From the NCBI GenBank assembly GCA_973895155.1, contig OZ316892.1, forward strand, positions 21,018,001 to 21,082,000: DNA of 64,000 nt, read 5' to 3'. The translations under genes and the position numbers were made by a program. Source of the DNA: Marsupella aquatica (taxonomy: Eukaryota > Marchantiophyta). Under the pieces are notes generated by a model that worked only from the letters and a program-made list of their open reading frames with translations, was not told the DNA's origin and did not search any database. Of the stretch, positions 31,633-45,100 are shown one piece after another; within the stretch, counting starts at the first letter, position 1, and each line of letters opens with the position of its first letter.

Positions 31633-33059
31633 TCCTTGCCCATTTCAAGGGATAATTCAACTTGCAGCAGACATGAAGATTCTAGATTTCACCATCTCTA
31701 TTAATGTTGAAACAAATGTTGTATGAAATGGCCTATGTGATCTGTATTTGTGTCATACATACATTCAATTAGCTACATTGTTGTTTGTGAGTGTTATCCT
31801 TGACTTAAAATTTTCTCTACCATAAATGGAATGCAACTATGTTCCTGCAATCATTTCTTTATTGGTAATATTAAACAATGTCTGCTCAACATGGCTAGCT
31901 CCTAAATCTTTAATACAATAACTAATCATTCTCTTCCAAGACAATATGCAACTACCTATTAGTTAAACATTTACACATTAATTTACCAACTGGTTTCATA
32001 TTTTTAATCCCATGCTAACCCATATATTTTCTCACAAGAAACCTAAAGGATCTGACAAATTTTGTCCAAGCTCTTGCAACCATTTGGAAATGGAGATGAT
32101 TCTCTAATTCTCCTCTCTTGGTCTCCCCTCTCAAGCTTAATAACTCTTGCCACACAATGATCAAGCTGAGAGTATGGAGTTTATGAATCTCATCTTTATG
32201 AACATAAACACCAAAGTATCCAATTGTGATATTTAACTCAAACACATTGTCAACCAGAGAAGCTTCATCCTTCTCCTCTCGGGGGGGTCACTTCCACGGA
32301 AGTGGCACATCACGTGCGACAAAGTATAGGCCCATTTAAATGGGTGTGGCGGAAGACTTCCAAAGTTTGGTGGAAGAACACATAGTGCATGTTTTATTGA
32401 TTGGTCAACTTTAAAGAACACATAGGCCTATTTAATTGCAAAAATACTTTCTTTCAAGTTTTTAGGGGTTTTTTAATAAAAAATGACAATATTTAAAGAA
32501 AGAAAGGGCTTTGCAAAAAAATAATTTTCACTTATAAGTTAGGGGGTCAAACCCTAAAACGTCGCACGCGATGTATGGCCCTCCATATAGTGACCCCCCC
32601 CAGCTTCTCCGGCACAATAAGTCTCACTTTTTGCTTCAAAGAAGCCATGTTAGTTTTGCATGGAGTTCTCTAGACTCACGTAAATGTTTCTAGGAATATG
32701 AATTACATATACAAAACTCAATTCAAAAAGAAAAGTTGGGTAAATATCAATTTTTTTTACTATAAAAAAATTTCCTTTTGATTCTACCATAGTTTCATCT
32801 TGGCTTGTGTTCTCAGTTGCCTGCAAAATTCAAAATGGTCCAACAAGCAATTTCTCTTTGCCCAACGCACAAACAAAACCAAAACATTATTTGAAATCCC
32901 TATCAGAGTGTGGTGACTCCTTCTCTATGTTTTCAAGAATAACTTGGACCAAATACTCTTGTGTAAAGAATTATAGTATTGTCTATTGCTAGTACGTTGT
33001 GATTCAATAGAAATTAGTACTACTACAAAAAAGCAAGGTAAATACAAGGGTTAATCAAC

Positions 33060-33570
33060 GTTAGGGACCTTGAACTATTAGTACTTTCAATAGCAAGTAG
33101 CACACTATTAGATGAATCTCAAAGGTTGTTAGTAAATAATCTTGACACTCACAGGCTTTTAGTGAACAATCTTGACATACTCAAACTGTTGACAGGTTCA
33201 AACTCTTAGTAAATATTAATCCCAACAAACTCATAGGCTATTAGCGAGCAACCTTGACAGACTCAAATTGTTGACAAGTTCAAACGATTAGTAAATATTT
33301 CTATAGACAAAGATTGCTGGTATGACTCAAACTATTGATGAACTATTGATATTTCTATTAGTAAGTAGACTCAAATTGCTAGTAAATAATCTTGATTGAT
33401 TGTTAGTGACGCCCAAGGACTGGTGGTAAATAACCTTGACAGACTGATATTAATAAGTAACCTTGATGGAGTGAAAATGTTCATAAATAACCTTGATAAA
33501 CTGAAACTATTAGTAAATAGTCTTGACTCACTGATTGTTAGAGACACCGGGAGAGACACGTACCCAAACA
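33060..33570. repeat. Degenerate minisatellite, ~35-45 bp units
   Basis: Units resembling TTAGTAAATAATCTTGACA followed by GACTCAAACTG recur about a dozen times with drift. On the minus strand this gives a repetitive Leu/Ser/Phe-rich open frame, which is a by-product. Confidence 0.75.
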
Positions 33571-36500
33571 CTATTAGTCAACTAGAGAATCCAAACATTG
33601 TTAGAAAAAAGACCCTATGCCTCCAATGTTAATAATAATGGGTTGGATATGCGAACGGATGGAAGGTGCGATAAATCCAATCTAAGATTAATTTTTTTAT
33701 AATCAAGATTTTAAATAACAACGAGCAATTTTATTGGTCAAACCCTTTATAAAGAAGTTAGGGTGATATAAATGGCAGCCATATTAAATTTGCTTGAAGG
33801 GGGGCCATAATACTATATGAACACAACATGATTAGATTGGCACACATGTTAATTTTTTATTGGGCCAGGTTTACACAACATTATGAGATGTATGCATATT
33901 TAGGATTAGTAGATTTAACAATATATGATGAATGTTGGGGGGGTTTAGAGATATTAAATGTGACTCTATCAGTGAATCCATCGAGTCCAAATGTGTTCCA
34001 CTTGCATACTACTGATGCAAATTTGTTGGATTATTTTGCTAAATCTCGTAAATGATTTGTACAACAGAGAAATAGACTTTGATGTTGATGTATACCTAGT
34101 CATGGATCATGTACACTTCGGCAAACTTAATTTGAAGGCAATTATTTTTTCTGTTTGTTATTCTCTTGTTAGATTTAGATGAGTTTCTAGTGTTGCATAG
34201 TAGATTTTACTACGGTCCACCTGTTCATCAATTGATTGTATTTTTGATAGAGAATTTTTGATTGTGTTCACTGTAGGAAGCCATTTAAGAACACAAAAGT
34301 AGCTTTTCTAACTTTAAAACTCGAAATTTGAACCCTTTAAGGACAGAATTGGAATAGATTGAATAGTTTTATAACTTTGAGAGGTTTAGAGTCCCTTACT
34401 CTATACAACTCAAGTTTCCTTACAGGAAAAATAAATAAATCAACAAAACACAAACAAAGTAAACTTTTGAGTTATAGATGAAAGTAAGTCTAGATTGAGT
34501 CAGATTTATTATCAGTTTGATACTACCACTATTAAGGATTGCTCTTAGTCTTGTGACTCATAGGTTATGGTGTTTAGGCTAACCACAATTAGGGACTTAG
34601 CTAAGATTAGGTTAGTTGTGTATTGCATATACCAGGGCTAGTGTAAGTCGCTGGTATGTGGTGTTTGCTCATTGTAACGAAGCAACTTGAGGAAGAGAGA
34701 GAGAGAGCTTGTGTGTTCAACTACTCTGAAATAAAGTTGTTGTGTTTGTGTGGATGTAGCCTTGGAGAAGAGGTGAACCACGTATGGATTGTGTCGACTA
34801 CGTGAGCATGGTATGAGTCATGATTGTATCGTCATGAAGGAAGACGTCTTACTTCAACAGCCACTCCTTCAGAAAGGATTATGGTCTTATCATATCCTTC
34901 CTCTAAATCCATAACAATACTGATTGAAAGAATCATGCTCACCAAACCCAAAGTAGGTTTCTAATTGCAAGTACTAAGATCTCAACTAAAATGTCGTCAA
35001 CAAGGATTGACCTTCGGCGATGCGTAACTCCAATCAATCACTAGTGAATATGCCAAAGTACAAGAATGGTACTTACTATTGTGAAAATAGAATCTTACTT
35101 CTCACATTCAAGGATTAATTCTTGAATTGGCTACCAAATCTCATCTGAGCAAGTCTAGCAGTGAATTCGATATGAACATCAAAAGTTTATGGTTAAACTC
35201 AGTTATCAAAGGAATCTTTTGAATTCAATCACAATTCAAGATAAAAGCTTTATTTCCATACAAGACATTGACTCTCAATATTTTGTTACAATGGAAGGAG
35301 GAAAACTAGTCGATAGTCTCCATTATTGAATAATGTTCCTTAAGGGAGCAATCCTAAAGGGTCTTATAGGTTTAAAGTCCTAACATAATGGTGGTATGAA
35401 AAGGTATACCCTTTGAGTTCAACTAAGCATGACATAAGTGTAGTAGAAGTATTTCAAGAGTAGAAAAAAACTAATGTAACAGTAGTCTATTTCAAAAATT
35501 AAATTTAAACGCCAAAATGACTAAGTGTCATCAAACTTTTGTGGCAAAATATAACATTTGATTATCTCTGTCTATTTTTCATTTCTAATTTGGAATACCC
35601 AAAATGTTGATTTTCATACAGTGCCTTCTCCTTTCTTTAATCTACGGGTTGGCAAAGTCTCACACTTTCTCAGATGTCTAGGTGCTTTAAATAAATCAGA
35701 CAATTTAAGCATTGTCGGATGAAAATATAGTCTGCCAGAAAATGTTCTAAGTGTCAGGGAAAAAGTGGACGTTTCCTGAAGCGTCGAGTAATCCCTTGGA
35801 CGCTTTTCAAAGCATCGAGTAAATCTTATTTTCAGTGGCAGGTAGACTCTTCCAAAGGCGTCGTGTACTTAAGTGGACGCTTTTCAAAGCGTTGTCGAAG
35901 ACAAAGTGGATGATTGGTAACTTTGAAAATTTATAACTTCCTAACCGCAACTCTAATGAAGCTGAAATCTTGCTAGGGTAATCCCCTAGGTCTATTCTAC
36001 CTACCTACAGGATTTCAGATATTTTTGAGATCTATAATATATTAAATAAAATAGTAGGGTATTCAACTTCTTAAATTGCATTTTACACTTAGAAATTATT
36101 CAGACATCTCCTCTACTTCATAAAAAGTTGCAAAAATTCCAGAATAAACTCCAAATGATGAAATCGGAGAAAAATTGTCTATCCACATTCACTAAGGTCC
36201 TTTGAAGATTAGACTTGAACAAGATAGCAAATGGTTTGGGGGCCTTGAATGAGAAGGTGTTTCAATGTAGGAAATACTTTTGGACGTGCACAATGTGTAT
36301 ATGTGTGTACAATGTGGAAGTAATAGTAATCACAATTTTTAGTATTAAAACCATTGTGCTCATAGCCACGAGAGTGCATTTTAGGATTGAACCATTGTGC
36401 TTTTTCATGAGAGAAAGACTTATTTTAGTTAGACTTTTCATTTTTTTTAGTCAAATGAATTACATATTGTAGCATACTAAACTTGTAATATTGTAAATTG

Positions 36501-37037
36501 TACATATTGTAGCATACTAACAGGAAAAATCCCCGGATGCTCCACACAAACTTTGCATGTACATATTTATCATTTTTCTATGGTATGAGTTCCTGAAATG
36601 ATTGTGTTCACTGAACATTTTATAAGTCCTTAAGGTATTCTTTAATTCCCCAAAAGTGGAAATTATAATGTATGGAAGGGGTAATATTGTTGGCAAAAAG
36701 TATATATTTTAGAATAACAAGGGATTTTTTTTGTCTCAAAAAAATAATAAGGGGTACTAGGGAGGGGTGCATTTGCACGTATACCCCTATACTTTACAAA
36801 CGCTCGGGGCCCAAGGAAAAAAGACTCAAATACAAGGATTCAAACACTTATAACAAACCACGAATCAAGACTTGGGAAAGATAAATGCAATGTTAGAGAC
36901 CACCTTCACTGATCCAAATACTGTTAGAGCATTGTTAGCAGACCAACCACTAAATGAGTTAAACCAAGACCAAGGACTGAAGAAAACTGGGCAAATTAAA
37001 TGGTGTTAAACACTAGAACAAGGACAAGATCAAGAGA

Positions 37038-37074
37038 GGCAAGGCAAGGCAAGGCAAAGCAAGGCAAGGCAAGG
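37038..37074. repeat. (GGCAA)n microsatellite
   Basis: About seven pentamer units of GGCAA with one GCAAA variant. Confidence 0.9.
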
Positions 37075-38569
37075 TGTATGCCTTATTGAAGACTAAAGAA
37101 CTGATGCAATGGAGTCAGCTGAAGTAGGTGTGATCAGGTTTTGTCTCACCCCTAGATTAAATGTTGAGGTTTATGTTGCCACACACCTAAACATTTAGTC
37201 TGGAGGATAGAGAAACAAGATCACCTAAGTGAAACGCTAAGTGAATTATATTGTATTTGGATTAATCTCCAAAGTACTTAATTTAAAACCTCCAAGATAC
37301 ATGGAAATTGTCATCAAACATACTATTAGATTTGCAATGCAGCTTCCAATATACAAGCACAAAAGGAGAGCACTCCAAAACTAGCCCAGGGAAAGCGAGC
37401 TGCTGAGCTAAGATTGACATCAAGAGAGAGCAACATTGACTCTGGATCGGGCTCTAGGTGGGTCCATAGATCACCATATATAGAGCATTGCATGAGAGGA
37501 GAGAGCAAAGCATCAACTATCTGGGTCTATGGAGATGGGTATGTAGCATGCACAGAGAAGCGACCAGCCCAACTGTCAATGCTTAGAAAAATCTGCAAAA
37601 TAAGTTATCATTGAGAGTGTGCAACTGAGGCAATACAAGCGAAGGGAGAGCAAACTAAGACAACATCGATTCCCCGATCGAGTCTGGGTCCATTGCAGCT
37701 TCCGGGTCAATGAAAATAAGACACCGTAAGACAGCCAGTCAAGTGCCCCTTCTTTGTATGTGACCCAAAATTGTCCCAATTCAGAGAATCTTGAACATTA
37801 ACACACTAGGTCCCCATTCTCATTATGAAAGAGGAACTCAACATTGAGATACTAGTCCTTGTGATCATGGTCCCTCCCTCCCCACTCTGACCACATCAGC
37901 CAGAGTTGATTTGAGAGTGGTGGGCAAAGAATGTTTCATCCCTTGCTGCTGAGTAAGCAAGAGATATATCCTCTCCCAACACAATATATTTGGACCCAGT
38001 CCACCCATGGACAACAGATGTGGACCAACCTTGAACAACACTTCTCTTAGCTGAGGTCAGTTGTTTTTCAATGAGGCAACAGTCCACTGCTTCCACAGTA
38101 GTTCTCTTGGGAGGAATCACTTTGACAACAACCGACGGTAAACCACAACACAATTGACAATATTGCATATTTGATTAACCATCATTCCTCCTCTTGTCGT
38201 TGGAGTAGTTGCTCGCTGCTACATTATGCCAATTGATGCTCAAGCTCTACAACACCATATGCAGTGAGGGTCACTACAAGGTGGGTGGCACTATAGTTAG
38301 CTTGTGAAAGATCCAGTCCAAACACCACTCACTACTCCACCACAACCAAGGGCTCAACAAGCAAACCTTCTCTCGTCAGCCGATCATTGATCAACCACAA
38401 GCACCATAGAGGCACCATAGAGGCAACAAAGAACACCCTAAGGAGCATAGCCGAGGACCGGAGCAGAGAGCACAACATACCACGATCCCGACCATGATAG
38501 GAGCACGAGAAGCTCAACACTAAGTTGGGAGCAAAAACATTGACTCAAAGCAAAGCAAATCAGATCTAC

Positions 38570-39180
38570 AACATTGAGCACTGGAGAGCACATCATCAAT
38601 CTACAACATCGGGCAGCAGCATGAGCGGAGAGGAGACAAGGCAGTAGCATGAGCAAATAGCATCAACAGGAGAGCATCAATAGAAGAGCCTCGACAAGAG
38701 AGCATCAACAGGAGAGCATTGACACGAGAGCCTCAACAGGAGAGCATTGACAAGAGAGGCTTGACAGGAGAGCCTCGATAGGAGAGCATCAATAGGAGAG
38801 CATTGGGAGGAGAGCATCAACTACAACATTGGGCTGCAACAATAAGAGCGGAGAGCAACCAAGGAGTGAGAATAAAATAGGGAATGAAAGCAGATCATAT
38901 CATATCACATTGAGCAACAGCATGAGCAAAGAGCATCCAAGGAGCGAGAATGAAAACAGATTAGATCAATTCAGCTCAGTTCAATTCATTTGTGTCTACC
39001 ATCGATCTACAACTTTGAGCAGCAGCATCAGCAAAGAGGACACAAAGGTAGTAGCATGAGCCAAGAGAATTGATTGCCACATCAAGCAACAACATGAGCA
39101 AAGAGCAGCCAAGGAGCAAATATGAGGACCAAAATGTGTGAGAGAGAAATGCGGACCAAAATGTGTGAGAGAGAGAATGA
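38570..39180. repeat. GAGAGCATCAAC minisatellite and larger AGCAGCATGAGC units
   Basis: From about 38645 to 38830 a ~15-bp unit close to GGAGAGCATCAACA (variants with ATTGAC and CTCGAC) is repeated some twelve times. On either side, longer units containing AGCAGCATGAGC(A/G)AAGAG and CCAAGGAGCGAGAATGA recur, and a 30-bp GGACCAAAATGTGTGAGAGA pair lies at about 39125-39172. Confidence 0.8.
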
Positions 39181-42100
39181 GCAGAGCTACAAAAAACTCA
39201 ACGTAACTTGTGGATCCACTACCACCATTTGATCAATCTGTGGGTAACTTAGATCATATCACCCAAACTTCTTTGGATGCTCGCTATCCAGTTTTGACAT
39301 TCACCTGATGTCAAACACTTGTCAAAAGAGCTTAAGTGATTTTTCTCCTAAAAAATTACCTAATACCTGCCCCATGTCATACTAGGGTTACAAAAGATTG
39401 ACAAAACTTCTGAAATATGCTTGCAAATTCTAATCACACTATACATAAGTAGTTTCAGTTCTTCACTTCTAGAGAGGTAGTCACCTTGATTACTTTTGCA
39501 CTCACACACTTCCTCCCTTTCTCTACTCCAACAAGGGGGATATCCACTCCAAGCTATCACCTTAGAGTAGATCCTCACAAAAATACCCAAGTACACAAAG
39601 TATCTTTCTGTTCAAGCTTGAGCTGCTCTCAAGACCCTCAAAGTAGTGTTACCCCTCAACCTTGCTTTTCTGGCCTTGGTTTGGGTCCACATATTTCCTT
39701 CGAGTTGTAGAGAAAACTCTTCTATCTAAGGACTCTTCCTCTAGTTCATACTTCTTCTTAACGCCACACACCAGGCAAGGTACACCCTCAAGCTACAACC
39801 CTCTCTAAGTCCCAAAGTAGTGCTCTACCTTATCCTTGCCTTCGTGGCTTTGGTTGTGTACCAGCACATCCCCTTCAAGATTAGACCAAATTGCACCCTA
39901 ACATGTAATCTTCTCTTGCTCTCATACACTTCAAATTCACTCACATTTAATGGTCACAATGAAGACTGGAAGACTCATTTTATTGTATGCTCAATCCTTA
40001 CACAAAAGATCACCACAAACTCTTCACACTAAGCATGGACCTCCTCTCCCTCCTCAAACTTAGCCAACTTGGCAAGGTAGAGCTTACACGTAAGAAATGA
40101 GACTTCAAGTCTTTAACAAAGAAAAACTTCTACCTTTGTATACTAAATTTCTACCAAGCTCGACCTGGGTTCAACAAAACCTCCCCCCAAGTCCTCCTAA
40201 CACACAAAGTCCAAATCTATACTTAGTTCATATCTCACTCTCTGGCTCACTCTACAACCTACTGTTTTGACTCCTTCCAAGCCCTAGAATATGTCACATA
40301 TGAGTTGCATAATTTGATTTCCAAACATGCTTCCACTCAAGCTCCTCCTCAACAACTTCCCAACCTACTTAAAAGCTTGCAAAAAGAGTATTTGAGCCAA
40401 AAGTTATGTCATGTCAAAGTTGGCTCCTTATTTACTAGTCCTTATTTACTACCCTAAGTTAACCGCCATATCAACTTATTTTCCTTACCTTAATGGCCTT
40501 GCATCTTTGTCCAAAGTTAATTACCTTTTCCTAGAGCTAACTACAGTGATATGGGTGCCCTAAGTGTGTGACTTTGAATCTAACTTTCATTCTCCCTTGG
40601 CAGCTCCTGTTTGCAAGCTATCGGGACCCCTTCTTGGTCTCAGCTAAAAATATCACCTTTGGGTGTTATTTTCTTGGGTTTCCACCTTCACTGAGGGGTG
40701 CCTTACCTCCCCACGGATCACCGAAAAGAATGTGGGCTCAAACGGATATCCCTAGCTCTAGTTATGTCATTTTTCCTTGTCTCAAGTCCTTATGGTGTAA
40801 AGGGGTGTAATTAGTTCTTGATTATAGTGTCATAGGTCCTGGTTTATACTTATGCGTATACCGCGTGTCAAGATGAGAGAAATCCTCACAAGGTCAGGTC
40901 TTTACAAAGGCTATAGAGCTTGGCTTCGTGCCTGATTTTGCACCTGATTCAATGACTAATTACTTGGTTGATTTAGCAACAACCTCTTCTCTGATTTATA
41001 GCTGAGTCCTGGCTAATTTGAAGTTGGTTTCATGGTTGATTTTCTCAGGGGTAGCCATAGTTCACAACTACTTTAATTTGCAGCATCTATTCAATCCTTA
41101 GCACATCGATTCTCTCAATTGCCAACCAGCTCAACTTGAATCAACTCATTCAACTTAGCATGAGCTTACTTAGTAGCACATTGGTTCTCTCAATTGCCAT
41201 CTAGCAGTCATAGCTTCATTCAATCTTGCAGTTGGTCTATCAATTTCACAGCCAACTATTACTCTCTCAATTGGCAGTCCTCAAGCAACACATCGAATCA
41301 GCCAATAACACCTTGTTTCTCTTGGCAACCATTAGCACAACCTTTCCAATTTCAGGCAGCCAGCTCTATAGCCTACATTGTGTCTGCCCTTCCTCAATTT
41401 TCCAGCATCCGGACAGAGATCTCATTTACCAGCCAGCCATAGCTTCAGTTTCACATTGCTTGAGCTTGAAGCTGGCTCGGAAGCTGGTCTCGCGCTGAAG
41501 GAGCAGTAGCGCACCATAGCTTCTTCACATTGTGATTGTCTGGTCTATTTGATCATCTCGTAGCCGCCCTTGTGCTTGACTCATTCCTGCCTCATGGTAG
41601 CCTCGTGGTAGCCATGTCAACGCGTTTTACACTTAGTCGGATTTTGTTATTTTGGAAAGAATATAATTCACTAGCCAATATTCTCCCCCCCCAAACTCAC
41701 TTATATGGCCAAAAGGACTTTGAGTATATCCCTAGAATCCCTCCTAAATTGATCCAACATGCTAAATATTTTATGATGACTTCTCTAAAATTACCTAAAT
41801 TTGCCCGTATCTCTAACATGCATCCATTTTCCCTAACTTTGAGAGGCTCCCCAAGAGTAAGAAAAGTTGACCAAGTACTTCTAAGATATTCCAGGGATAT
41901 TAAGGGCTATACTAAAATCAATTGTTAATTTGAATCCACAAAATTTACCCCTTAGCTATTTTCTCCAAGACCCGCAAGTTGGTTATTTTAAGCTATGCCA
42001 AAATACTCAGAACTCCTAGGTTGAAACCCCACTTGACATCAAACTTTTTAAGGGTGCCTTAGGGACCTCCTAGCACCCATGGGAAAAATCTCAACCAAAA

Positions 42101-45100
42101 CTAAGACTTCAAATGTCGGGTCGTTTCTCCAGCTAGGAATAGTCACCTATTCTAAGGACGGAATATTTTTTGCCCCACTATAAAGACCTTTCTTATCCCT
42201 TGACACTTGCTTACACTCAGTAACCTTCAATTTCCCTACCTTACCTATTCTACTTACTTAAGTTCCTAAAACTTAGTTACTCCGATAGCACTTAAACCAA
42301 CTTTCGTACTATTCCTTCTCTAAAACAAAAAAATGACTTATACTTTCACTTAAGGCACTATTGAACCATTCCACACCTGACCGCACAACGGCCATTTCCC
42401 GGTTCCTCAGCTCGTGTGGATCAATATTCTATTCAAATTAATCACTCAATACATTCACTTGTGATACTCTATTTTCACTATAAACTATGTTTTCAATAAG
42501 ACAAAATAGGCATGCATTCAAATGAACATGCTATATATCATGGATGTGCTTCATAGTAAGGTAACTAGTTGAGTCTACAAAGTGAGGTTGTTCAGGTTCC
42601 TTTGACTTGGTATTTATATTATAAGTGATGGGATCTTAAAGAAGATGCATTCTAGTCAAGTAGTCATTGATGTACTTCATAGTAAGGTAACTATTTAGTC
42701 TCACACACTCTCATCAGTGTGAGGTTATATTTGAGGTAAGTGACAATAATTAGGGTGTGTGACACTAATATGGTATGACACTATTTTGGTCGCAAGTCAA
42801 ATAATAACACATACACTTAAGTTAAAAAAATAGAATGGACAATACTAGTCAAAATTTTCTTATAAAAAATTTAAAAATGTGCACTATATCTGATTACAGT
42901 TTACAAAATTTACTACTCAAACATTGAGAAAACTTCAGAAACTTATAACTCCTTCCATTTACTACACAAACATTGAGCAAACTTCAAAAATTTATAACTC
43001 CTTCTCACATAACACAAATTGCAGTTGGGGTATTCAACAACACTCAATAAACAACATTTGTTTGATTCACTTCTATCAACTATGAATAACACACGCTATC
43101 TCACATAAGCTACAAACTAACATCCTTTTTACTCTCTTATAACCTGTCCCTTGTGTATCATCCTTGCAAGACGGCGTACAGCCCCAAGAGAAGTGGGTTG
43201 AGCTGGCTCTGATCACCAACATCAGGAGTCACTTCAACAGTAGCATTAATGTCAAGGCCAACATGACTCCCTTCAAAATTCACTTGATACTTCACTATGC
43301 AATTCTGAAGCTCATGTGTAAGTTGATTTTCAGACTATATATACACCATTGACATTTAGAGACAAATAGATGTTTATCATTGAATTTTTTGCATAAGACA
43401 TGTTATGTCTGTCAATAGAACTATTCCCCTTAGCTACAGAGTCCCTTGCCAATTTCAAAACCCAATGTTTGCGTGGATTTATCAATTTCCCAAATGTGCC
43501 CCGTGTCCTAGTCCCCAAATTTTTTGGGTCTTCATTTTTCATTTTTTGAAGTGCAACAAGGATAAGCCAAAGGAGATGCAAATTAATTACCAGTGACATT
43601 TTGACATAGTCTTAGTTGATTCTCTTTGAATTCCCTTGCTCTAGCAAATCCAGCCATGATGGCCAATCCATTCCCGCCATGTTACCAATCTGTCAACCTC
43701 CTCTCACAAAGACTGACAAGCTAAAACACAAAGAAGGTTTCTAAGAACGTACACACAAAAAGATGTCGTTGGTAGTCTGGATACCTTTGGAGTGGGTCCA
43801 GTTTAGGTTTATCACCAATAACATAGTCACCTCTAATTATCAATATTTTTCAATATGTTAATTAATTTTTTTAAATTAGGGGTAAATAGTGTCACTTGGC
43901 TGAAAATCAAGGGCTACCCCTAATTAGTATGTGTGACACTAATTGTTTTGTGACACTAAATACTCTAAAGACTGTAGTTGAGTCAAAGCTGGCTTCATAG
44001 TAAGCTAACTAGTTGAGTCAAAAGCTTACTTACGCATAATAGGATAGTGGTTTAAAGGGACGATAATTGGACACAGATAGATGGGAGATATCAATCCATT
44101 TTTTCAGTGGTTTTGATGATAAAGATATCTTCCAAACATCTACTTCAAGTGTTTGCAAAATACTGTAGCATTGTGAAAAGGTGCTTAACATGGGTTTGCA
44201 AAATGGCGGATGGATGTCATAGCGATCCCAACTGATTTTATTGATTGGTGTAATATTTGGAAACCTTACGAGAGGAGAAGGCAATTTTTTTTCTAATATG
44301 GGAATTGGTACACCGCATCAATGCTACTAAACATTTCACTTGCAGATGGTCTACTCCTCAAAATGAGGCTGGCATTATCAAATTTGTTTTTGGCTGGATC
44401 TTGTGTGGTGTCCCTGGGCCCTCACTCCAAGTAAAAGAAGTGATCCCCCTGTTGTGAAGATATTTTTGCATTGCCCCGAGTCCCAATGATCCATTGTTAG
44501 AGCTATTAGGCCTTTCCTATTTTGCTTGGAGATGGAGTTATGGAGTCAGTGAGCTGAAAACATTTTGAGTGAGAACTTGGGAGACCGCACATGGGGAGTT
44601 CTATGCTTTCCTTATGTGCTGACAGAATGTTCCCCTTTTGCATTGAGGTAGCTCACAAAGACTTTGCTATGCAGATGCCTGGTGTGGGTCTGAGCATTGA
44701 ATGAGTTAGCATTGACAAAAAAAGGAGGGATAGCTGTCGGGTTACGGTTCATCAATCGGGTTATTCGTCCTAATCCTTTGCTTGCAAGGTTGGAATTGAA
44801 GAGAGCTTTGGAGAGCTTCCAATCTGTTTTTGGGACTTTTGAAATGGAACTTGGGAACTAGATGGCAGCTGAACATGTTTAAATGATGGAATATTTGGAT
44901 TTGGTACAGTTTATCCTCAATGGCTTTGGCGAGGTGGGGAGGCTATGAGCCAGACACAACAGGAAGAGATTTGGAGGTCAACTGAGCGCTTGGAAAAGAA
45001 TGGGGGGGGGGGGAGCTTCAGTGCACTATGAGTGACCGGTAGTATCAATGATCTTTGGTTGTTGACCGAGAGTGTATGGATGCGACGCTTTTATTGTTGG

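Noticed and set aside
37896-38168. 90-codon minus-strand frame with protein-like composition
   Set aside because: No recognisable domain and no supporting context.
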